Of a stretch of 11,290 nucleotides of DNA, positions 1 to 5,982 are shown piece by piece. Origin of the DNA: UBA7328 sp002471345 (GTDB taxonomy: Bacteria; Bacteroidota; Bacteroidia; Chitinophagales; Saprospiraceae); the NCBI GenBank assembly GCA_964011275.1, contig CAXGOB010000113.1:1-11290 (forward strand), written 5' to 3'. The first letter of the stretch is position 1. Every line of letters begins with the position of its first letter. The translations under genes and the position numbers were made by a program. Below the pieces are notes generated by a model. It did no database searches. It worked only from the letters and a program-made list of their open reading frames with translations, and was not told the origin of the DNA.

Positions 1-322
<322 letters not shown>

Positions 323-368
323 TTCCTTTTTACTCTTGTTAATTCGATTAATTCTACTTACAACCTAT

Positions 369-395
369 CATTGATTTTAATTAATAAAATCAATG
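369..395 (+). other. Hairpin in the 23S-5S rRNA spacer, probable processing stem
   Basis: A perfect inverted repeat, CATTGATTTT (369-378) against AAAATCAATG (386-395), extends by one more A-T pair to an 11 bp stem with a 5-nt loop. It lies in the ~90 nt transcribed spacer between 23S and 5S rRNA. There is no T-tract directly after it, and 5S must be transcribed through it, so a terminator is unlikely. An RNase III-type or other maturation site is the simplest reading. The structure is seen in the sequence; the processing role is inferred. Confidence 0.5.
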
Positions 396-414
396 TAAAG
401 ACATTCAAAAATTT

Positions 415-522
415 ATGGTGGTTGTAGCGAAGGGGTTCCACCTCTTTCCATTTCGAACAGAGAAGTTAAGCCCTTCAGCGCCGATGGTACTACTACGGTG
501 GGAGAGTAGGTCGCTGCCATTT
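415..522 (+). rRNA. rrf: 5S ribosomal RNA
   Basis: About 108 nt with the standard 5S layout. The terminal helix forms between ATGGTGG near 415 and TGCCAT near 520. The conserved 'CCATTTCGAACAGAGAAGTTAAG' core starts at 448 and contains the loop-B/helix-III CGAAC and AGAAGTTAAGC elements. The 'GATGGTACTAC' and 'GGGAGAGTAGGTCG' segments of helices IV/V follow. It sits in the expected place downstream of 23S rRNA and just upstream of a terminator. The ends are set from the terminal helix, to within about 2 nt. Confidence 0.96.
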
Positions 523-529
523 TTTTATT

Positions 530-558
530 AAAGCCTTCATTTGAAGGCTTTTTTTTTG
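530..558 (+). terminator. Rho-independent terminator of the rRNA operon
   Basis: The stem AAGCCTTC (531-538) pairs with GAAGGCTT (543-550) around a 4-nt ATTT loop. It extends by A530-T551 and runs straight into a T-tract (551-557). It lies about 10 nt after the 5S rRNA 3' end, so it closes the rRNA operon and separates it from the membrane-protein genes downstream. Confidence 0.92.
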
Positions 559-584
559 TTAAATATTTTGAGGAAGTGTTACCC

Positions 585-618
585 TTTTGCAGCAAATGCT
601 TTCTCTTGTCTAGTTCAA
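585..618 (+). promoter_or_regulatory. Possible Bacteroidota-type promoter for the small membrane protein
   Basis: After the rRNA terminator, TTTTGC (585-590, holding TTG at 587-589) and TAGTTCAA (611-618) sit about 21 nt apart. They resemble, only partly, the Bacteroidota -33 TTG / -7 TAnnTTTG layout. The -7 match is weak (TAnnTT then CAA). A new promoter is expected here because the terminator isolates the next gene from the rRNA operon. Confidence 0.2.
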
Positions 619-634
619 AATGTAATTGCAACAG

Positions 635-1099
635 ATGAATATATATAGGCTTATTAGGCTAAATTTATTTTGGTATGCAATGGTCATTTTGGTTTATTTG
701 ATTGTGTATCTGCCTATATATAATTCAATAGCATGGGACTATCCTTTTTATTTCTCCTCTTTCATTTTTGTTCTTTTTACCGGTATAACTACTCAATTAT
801 TATTCTTTGATAATTATTTTCCCGTAATTAAGAATTTATATGTAAAAGTTGGTGTTGTTTTTTTAACACCTTTTGTTTTATTGTTCTTAGTAGATATCTA
901 TTTTGAATTTATTTTATTTGGAGATAATGTCGGTTATCAATCATTGGCGAATGAGTTATTACCTCTTGAGCAAATAAGACTGATGAAATACATTAAATAT
1001 TTGACACTATTTTTTGCTATAAGCTCAATAATCGGTGCATTATTAATACCTATCAAAATGATTCGTCTAATATACAGACAACTCAATCAGATTAGATAG
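635..1099 (+). CDS. Small integral membrane protein, four predicted helices, unknown function
   Basis: I do not recognise a family. From the ATG at 635 the protein is 154 residues, very rich in Phe, Leu, Ile and Tyr. Four hydrophobic segments are visible: about residues 12-29, 36-57, 71-95 and 120-143. The N-terminus is short and basic (MNIYRLIRLN) and the tail is basic (KMIRLIYRQLNQIR), suggesting that both ends face the cytoplasm. The only charged loop of note, between helices 3 and 4, holds 'GDNVGYQSLANELLPLEQIRLMK'-type sequence (about 97-119). A TTG at 626 in the same frame would add three residues; ATG is preferred. The gene begins about 75 bp after the rRNA terminator and lies 48 bp upstream of the large membrane protein on the same strand, so the two may be co-transcribed. 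Confidence 0.75.
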   Translation: MNIYRLIRLNLFWYAMVILVYLIVYLPIYNSIAWDYPFYFSSFIFVLFTGITTQLLFFDNYFPVIKNLYVKVGVVFLTPFVLLFLVDIYFEFILFGDNVGYQSLANELLPLEQIRLMKYIKYLTLFFAISSIIGALLIPIKMIRLIYRQLNQIR

Positions 1100-1147
1100 T
1101 GTTGAATTTGCTCTTTTCTTATTGTTCATGAATAGAATAGGTCTATT

Positions 1148-3415
1148 TTGCAATTTGTGGTAAAGAGTAAACTTAATTGGGTTGATTATTTTTTTGTAAG
1201 GTTTGTTATTGCCAGTCTAGTAGTTTGTTTTTTCTTACATATAGGATTGAATTTCAGCTCACTGTCATTTACACAATTTGATCGTAGCGGAGATGGATTA
1301 AAGAACTACTATACTTTTGCATATCATTTAAAATACATTTCAGATTATACTTTTACAGGTTTATTGTATCCTTTTGGAGATTTAACCAACTATACTGATT
1401 CACAATACCCCTTTGTATTTCTTTTTCAACAGTTATATAGTTTTAACTGTCCTATATCACCATTAATAATAATTAATGGCATCCCAATATTGGCATTTGT
1501 CTTCAGCGTACTTTTATTGCTGAGAATTTTTGAAAAATTTGGAGTCACAGGATATAACCAAGTATGGTTTACAATATTATGCCTTGCATTGTCACCCCAA
1601 GTTCTAAGAATTCAATCTCATTTTGCACTTTCTTATCCGATTTTCTTTCTATTTAGCTGGTATTTAGTGTTGAAATTTAAGGTGAATGAAAGTTGGAGAC
1701 TAAGTATTTTCTATTCTTTCACATTAAGTGTTGTATTATTTATTTCAGGTCTAATACATGCATACCATCTTGTTGTATCAGGAATATTTTTTGGATTTTT
1801 TGCTTTGATAAAATATTTGATGAGCCCAGGAAGAAAGTCTCTATGGATATTAATGAGCGTTGCTTTTTCTTTTGTATGTTTTCTAATTATTTTTTATATA
1901 ATTGACAACACAGATGATCGTCCGTTAAATCCATTTGGGCTTTGGGCGTATAAAACGAGTATTGTTCATTTTTTACCAAGCCATGGAATGCTTGGGGAAT
2001 TATTTAATAATAATACAGTTTCTGAAGGTATTGTCGAAGGCTATTGTTACACATCATTACTTCCTATACTAATAGTCATATTTTATTTCCTAAAGAAAAT
2101 ATCTCGTTCCAAAATATTTAATGGTTTGTCCTTAAACCTTAAAAGGGAAGAGATGATGTTTGTCTTGGCTAGTATTTTGACGTTGTTAATTGCAATGGGT
2201 GCACATCTTTATATTTTCAATGATTGGCTATTTAATTTATTTCCTCAAGTTAAACAATTTAGAGCGTTGGGCAGATTTTCGTGGCCTTTTTACTATGTTC
2301 TATTTGTCATGACTGCAGTTTTGTGTGATAGATGGCTTAAGACTATAAGCCAAGAAATGACAAGAAGATCTATAACAGTTTTGATACTTATTGTTTTAGC
2401 TGTAGATGCTTTTAGTTTCCATAAAGACTTTGGAAAGTTAATTGATAAGTATAAAACTGAAGATTTATTAACAAATGAATTGAGTATTGCAACGGTGTTG
2501 GGCGATACAATTGCTTCAACAAAATTTCAAGCAATGCTTCCAATACCAGCTAGTACAGAAGGAGCAGAAAAATTCAATTTGAAAACCAACTATTTTTTAA
2601 AAACAAGATGCTTGCCCTTTTCATTTCAAACTGGAATGCCGTTGAGTTATGCTATCATGTCAAGGGTATCAATGTCTAAAATGTTTAAACTTTTACAATT
2701 GTCTAATTCTATTTATGGCCAAAGAACTATCCTGAATTCAGATTTTCCTTCGACTAAACCATTATTGATTGTAATTCCAAATGACTACAAAAGTGATTAT
2801 AATGATCTATTAGGTAGATCGAAATATATTGGCAACGATAATCATATTAGCTTGTATTCTATAGAATTAGACAGTTTATTGAATCAGCAAAAGTATGATT
2901 TGAAGTCATCGAAAGAAATATTCGTCAAAAGTAAAGTATTGTCAAACCAAGACAGTTTTTTATACTTTAATGATTTTTCTCAATCTAATAATGAATTAGG
3001 CATTGCAAATGAAATTGGGCATTATTTTCTTTTGGAGAAAAGTGGTAAAATGGTACAGTTTGATTTGAAAGATCAGAGAGAATATTCAAGGATTGAATTG
3101 AGTTTTTGGAATAAAATCTTAATTGACAAAAGTGATGTACCATTATTTGAGGTGAAATTTTTAAATTTTCAAGGTGAAGAAATAGCAAAGGATGAATTTA
3201 GAGATTGGAATTTAAGAAGAACTGAAGTTTATGATGATTGGGTGAGATATTATCGAGAATATGATTTATCCAAAGATGTGAAATCGATTGAAGTTATTGT
3301 CAATGGTCAGTATCAACATATTGATAATCTCTTGATTAAAACACCTAATGTAAATTTTATAAAACACCTTGCTGAAGGCCAGGCATATATGAATCATCTT
3401 ATGGTGAAAATATGA
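1148..3415 (+). CDS. Large polytopic membrane protein, YfhO/GT-C glycosyltransferase-like
   Basis: A protein of about 755 residues. The first ~425 residues are membrane-embedded, with about ten or more hydrophobic segments (near 15-35, 101-130, 158-176, 190-225, 231-252, 300-315, 336-357, 378-394 and 406-424). The remaining ~330 residues look soluble and probably extracytoplasmic. After helix 1, 'FDRSGDGLKNYY' (44-55) places acidic Asp49 in the first outer loop, where GT-C enzymes keep a catalytic acid. 'YPFGDLTNYTDSQYPF' (74-89) and 'FPQVKQFRALGRFSW' (about 365-378) resemble conserved patches in YfhO-like Bacteroidota membrane proteins. The likely role is sugar transfer from a polyprenyl-phosphate donor outside the membrane, or lipid/glycan handling; this is inferred from topology and motifs only. 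No ATG fits: the start is TTG 1148, or GTG 1157. It ends in TGA, overlapping the convergent GT2 gene by 22 bp. Alternatives are an O-antigen ligase-like protein or a mannosyltransferase of another GT-C family. Confidence 0.75.
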   Translation: MQFVVKSKLNWVDYFFVRFVIASLVVCFFLHIGLNFSSLSFTQFDRSGDGLKNYYTFAYHLKYISDYTFTGLLYPFGDLTNYTDSQYPFVFLFQQLYSFNCPISPLIIINGIPILAFVFSVLLLLRIFEKFGVTGYNQVWFTILCLALSPQVLRIQSHFALSYPIFFLFSWYLVLKFKVNESWRLSIFYSFTLSVVLFISGLIHAYHLVVSGIFFGFFALIKYLMSPGRKSLWILMSVAFSFVCFLIIFYIIDNTDDRPLNPFGLWAYKTSIVHFLPSHGMLGELFNNNTVSEGIVEGYCYTSLLPILIVIFYFLKKISRSKIFNGLSLNLKREEMMFVLASILTLLIAMGAHLYIFNDWLFNLFPQVKQFRALGRFSWPFYYVLFVMTAVLCDRWLKTISQEMTRRSITVLILIVLAVDAFSFHKDFGKLIDKYKTEDLLTNELSIATVLGDTIASTKFQAMLPIPASTEGAEKFNLKTNYFLKTRCLPFSFQTGMPLSYAIMSRVSMSKMFKLLQLSNSIYGQRTILNSDFPSTKPLLIVIPNDYKSDYNDLLGRSKYIGNDNHISLYSIELDSLLNQQKYDLKSSKEIFVKSKVLSNQDSFLYFNDFSQSNNELGIANEIGHYFLLEKSGKMVQFDLKDQREYSRIELSFWNKILIDKSDVPLFEVKFLNFQGEEIAKDEFRDWNLRRTEVYDDWVRYYREYDLSKDVKSIEVIVNGQYQHIDNLLIKTPNVNFIKHLAEGQAYMNHLMVKI

Positions 3416-4116
3416 ATTTTCAGAATTGTGAATAGTCCTGGAACTTCTTTAAGTAAGGTGAAAAAATTGAATTTTGTTGAAATGATGTTTTTTCTAGATG
3501 AAATTAGCTTGGATATAAGAGTCAATTTATTCTTTTTACATAATAACATATACTCTAAATCGAATAAAAATCGATTGGCTGTAGTTGAAAGAAGTATATC
3601 TCTTGCTATCGGATTCATAGCTTTTAAACCGGCCTGAGTATCATAAATCGGAAGTCGGAGAATATTTTTATTAAAGTATACTAACATTTTGGAAAGAAGT
3701 TTTCTTCTACCCCTAAGATTTTCTGAATATGAATTGCTTCTAACACCAACAACGAGATCTGGTTTTGATTTTGAAGTAATTGCATTTATAACAGCATTAA
3801 TACTTTTCAAATCATATGGCATATCGGCATCAACATAAAGTGAAAAATCTGAGTTGGAGTTTTTCAATGCTTCTCTAATTGCAGCTCCTTTACCCACATT
3901 TGTATGTATGTTTAAATAATTGAAATTGGATATTTCTGATTTAATACAAGTGATGTCAGACGCTATATCCTTTTTGGAACCATCATTTACAACAGTAGGA
4001 AGAATCGAAAGATTTGAATTGTCGGAAATTACATTGTTCAAATATTCAACTACAAGTTTATGCCAATTTGTATCAGGGTTATAAACAGGTATTATAATAT
4101 CTAATGTTTGTTTCAC
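3394..4116 (-). CDS. Family-2 glycosyltransferase (GT-A fold), polyprenyl-phosphate sugar synthase-like
   Basis: About 240 residues with the full GT2 motif order: 'LDIIIPVYNP' at 5-14 (nucleotide-binding first strand), 'VVNDGS' at 42-47, 'NVGKGAAIREAL' at 73-84, the metal-binding 'VDADMPYDL' with DxD at 96-98, 'YDTQAGLKAM' at 158-167 and 'FDLEYM' at 185-190. The GKG plus D-T-Q-x-G-x-K-A pattern is that of dolichyl/undecaprenyl-phosphate sugar synthases (ALG5, DPM1, GtrB types). Unlike GtrB there is no C-terminal pair of membrane helices, so it is probably peripheral at the inner membrane face. The GTG at 4116 is chosen because GT2 proteins start a few residues before the first strand, and it falls 19 nt after the hemW stop. 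A GTG at 4170 would add 18 residues and overlap hemW by 35 bp. Last gene of the minus-strand operon. The sugar specificity cannot be read. Confidence 0.85.
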   Translation of the reverse strand: MKQTLDIIIPVYNPDTNWHKLVVEYLNNVISDNSNLSILPTVVNDGSKKDIASDITCIKSEISNFNYLNIHTNVGKGAAIREALKNSNSDFSLYVDADMPYDLKSINAVINAITSKSKPDLVVGVRSNSYSENLRGRRKLLSKMLVYFNKNILRLPIYDTQAGLKAMNPIARDILLSTTANRFLFDLEYMLLCKKNKLTLISKLISSRKNIISTKFNFFTLLKEVPGLFTILKIHIFTIR

Positions 4117-4135
4117 TTTTGCTTTCAGTGCGGTT

Positions 4136-5257
4136 TCACTCAGCGAATAGTTCACTGCTATATAAATCACATAGATAATATGATTTATCAGTTAAGCGAA
4201 GATGAGAGTTGTTTTCTTTTATTATTCCATTCGATTTCAAAGAGGCAATTTTCTCATTGAATTCCTTTTGTATTGAGAGCGAATAGTTATTTAGATCCGC
4301 CTTTTTAATGCCTTTTGAAGTCCTAAGGGCAAGCATAACCATTTCATTAAATTGATCTTTAACACTTAAAGTTTCCTGAGACGAAGTTGGTGATAATGAA
4401 TTTACAGAGTCCATATATTTCACATTATTACTAATATTCCAACTTCGAACTCTTCCTAAAAAACTATGTGCTGATGGTCCAATTCCTATATAAGCAGTTC
4501 TATTCCAGTAGCTAGAATTATGTTGAGATTTAAAATTTGGTTTTGAATAGTTTGATATTTCATAATGATCGAAACCATTGTCACATAAAATGTCATGTGC
4601 TGCAAAGAATTGACTTTCTTGGTTAAGAATAGGGGGCAAATGTATTTTGTCAGTATTCACAAAATGCCAAAGGGCTGTACTCTCTTCTACGGTTAGATTA
4701 TAACATGAAATATGTTGAACATTCAGATCAATTGCCTTATGCAAAGTTTCTTTCCACATAGATTCATTTAAATCTGGTAGTCCAAACATCAGGTCTATGG
4801 ATATATTTGAAAACCCGACCTTTTGTGCATTATAAACGGCACTAAGTGCTTGTTGAGAAGAATGAGCGCGATTCATTTGGAAGAGAATCTCATTGGAAAA
4901 TGATTGAATTCCAATGCTTAATCGATTAAATCCACAATCTTTCAAAGAGCTCAGATTTTTTTCGTTTAAATCATCTGGATTGGCTTCAATGGAAATTTCT
5001 AACTCCTTATTTAGATCATAATGGTTTTCGATCTTAGTAAATAGATAATAAAAGTCATTCGGGTTTAACAATGAAGGGGTTCCTCCTCCAAAATAAATGG
5101 TATCAACTTTTTCACTTAACTCGCCAGATCTTTGTTCTAGTTCTAGAGCAATGCATTCAATCATCACCTTTTTGTTTTTCAATGATGTTGAGAAATGAAA
5201 ATTGCAGTAATGACATGCTTTTTTACAAAAAGGAATATGAATATAAAGGCCTGCCAC
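4136..5257 (-). CDS. hemW: Radical SAM heme chaperone HemW (coproporphyrinogen III oxidase-like)
   Basis: A 373-residue protein of normal length for HemW, which binds heme and is thought to deliver it to respiratory enzymes; many members are mis-annotated as HemN. The [4Fe-4S]/SAM motif is 'CKKACHYCNF' with Cys11, Cys15 and Cys18. The next position of interest (20) is Phe, not the extra Cys seen in true HemN oxidases. 'FGGGTPS' (56-62) and 'EANPDD' (91-96) are SAM-binding signatures. The HemW-specific heme-binding HNxxYW motif is intact as 'HNSSYW' at 246-251, after 'HYEISNYSKP' (231-240). A HemN_C-type tail spans about 290-365. The start is GTG at 5257, giving 'MAGLYIHIPFC', the usual family N-terminus. 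The O-methyltransferase TAG and this GTG share one base (TAGTG), so translation is probably coupled. Ends with TGA. Confidence 0.95.
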   Translation of the reverse strand: MAGLYIHIPFCKKACHYCNFHFSTSLKNKKVMIECIALELEQRSGELSEKVDTIYFGGGTPSLLNPNDFYYLFTKIENHYDLNKELEISIEANPDDLNEKNLSSLKDCGFNRLSIGIQSFSNEILFQMNRAHSSQQALSAVYNAQKVGFSNISIDLMFGLPDLNESMWKETLHKAIDLNVQHISCYNLTVEESTALWHFVNTDKIHLPPILNQESQFFAAHDILCDNGFDHYEISNYSKPNFKSQHNSSYWNRTAYIGIGPSAHSFLGRVRSWNISNNVKYMDSVNSLSPTSSQETLSVKDQFNEMVMLALRTSKGIKKADLNNYSLSIQKEFNEKIASLKSNGIIKENNSHLRLTDKSYYLCDLYSSELFAE

Positions 5258-5895
5258 TAGAGAACTGTTAGAATATTGAGGCCATCTCTTAGTGGTAGGA
5301 TAAAATTTTCAACTCTTTTATCTGACTTTATCATTTGATTAAGATCATGCATTGATTTCGGAATACCTTTTAAATTTTGATTGATCACACTTCCTTTCCA
5401 AAGCACATTGTCAAGTATTATTATTGATCCTTTTTTGGCACTTTGAATAATGATCTCATAGTATTGGTGGTATTCTTTTTTTGCAGCATCTACAAAAAAC
5501 AAATCATATGAATGTAGATTTAAAGTATTCATAGTCTCCAGGGCTGGACCATAAAACACTTTTACTTTATCAGCAATTTTAGCATTTGCAAATATTTCTT
5601 CAAGAATTGGCCTAAAGGTTGAGTTTTTTTCCAAAGTATGAATTCGTCCTTCTGAACATAGTCCTTCTGCAAAACAGATTGTTGCATACCCCCAAAAAGT
5701 CCCAATTTCAAGAATTCTTTTAGGTCTTATAAGTTTTGAAATAAAGTTGAGTAATCTTCCTTGCGAGAAATCTGAAGAAAGAGTAGGATCAGTGGAATGT
5801 AGGCCTATTTTACGCTCTTGACTTGCCAGAAGTGGATTGGAATGAGATGAAAATTGTTCACAATAATAATTTAGTCGTTCTTGTATTAGAGGCAT
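5257..5895 (-). CDS. SAM-dependent O-methyltransferase, family 3 (catechol OMT-like)
   Basis: A 212-residue class I methyltransferase of the Methyltransf_3 / caffeoyl-CoA OMT-like group. The SAM-binding glycine loop is 'LEIGTFWGY' (62-70). 'HTLEK' with Glu89 is the expected ribose-binding acid. The divalent-metal ligands of the family are all present: Asp136 in 'FVDAAK' and Asp162-Asn163 in 'ILDN'. The N-terminal helix and the 'SQGRLL' patch (44-49) fit the usual bacterial length. Start: ATG 5895 gives the standard N-terminus. A TTG at 5967 in the same frame would add 24 residues running through the probable promoter, so it is not preferred. First gene of the operon with hemW (1-bp overlap) and the GT2 gene. 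The natural substrate is unknown; small catechols or phenols are typical for the family. Confidence 0.9.
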   Translation of the reverse strand: MPLIQERLNYYCEQFSSHSNPLLASQERKIGLHSTDPTLSSDFSQGRLLNFISKLIRPKRILEIGTFWGYATICFAEGLCSEGRIHTLEKNSTFRPILEEIFANAKIADKVKVFYGPALETMNTLNLHSYDLFFVDAAKKEYHQYYEIIIQSAKKGSIIILDNVLWKGSVINQNLKGIPKSMHDLNQMIKSDKRVENFILPLRDGLNILTVL

Positions 5896-5918
5896 TAAAA
5901 AGCTTTGTAAGAAATGGA

Positions 5919-5948
5919 CTAAAGTAAATGAATTATTTTTGACAACAA
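5919..5948 (-). promoter_or_regulatory. Candidate promoter of the OMT-hemW-GT2 operon
   Basis: Read on the minus strand, TTGTTG (5948-5943) is followed by TACTTTAG (5926-5919). The gap from the first TTG to the -7 box is 19 nt. This fits the Bacteroidota -33 TTG / -7 TAnnTTTG layout with a single mismatch in the -7 box. It sits 23 bp upstream of the preferred ATG at 5895, leaving a short leader, and supports that start over the upstream TTG. Confidence 0.4.
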
Positions 5949-5952
5949 GGTA

Positions 5953-5967
5953 TTGACATACTGTCAA
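5953..5967. promoter_or_regulatory. Perfect 6-3-6 inverted repeat between divergent genes (possible operator)
   Basis: TTGACA-TAC-TGTCAA is a perfect dyad with a 3-bp centre, placed between the divergent O-methyltransferase and secreted-protein genes. Its left arm is also a candidate -33/-35 element for the plus strand: TATATTTT at 5971-5978 lies 15 bp after the TTG, and TATTTTTA at 5973-5980 lies 17 bp after it. Either could be a -7 box. A regulator bound here could affect both directions. The dyad is seen; the function is inferred, and no regulator gene is in the window. Confidence 0.3.
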
Positions 5968-5982
5968 TTATATATTTTTAGA

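Noticed and set aside
413..631. Minus-strand open frame across 5S rRNA and the terminator
   Set aside because: It lies over a well-supported 5S rRNA gene and its terminator hairpin.
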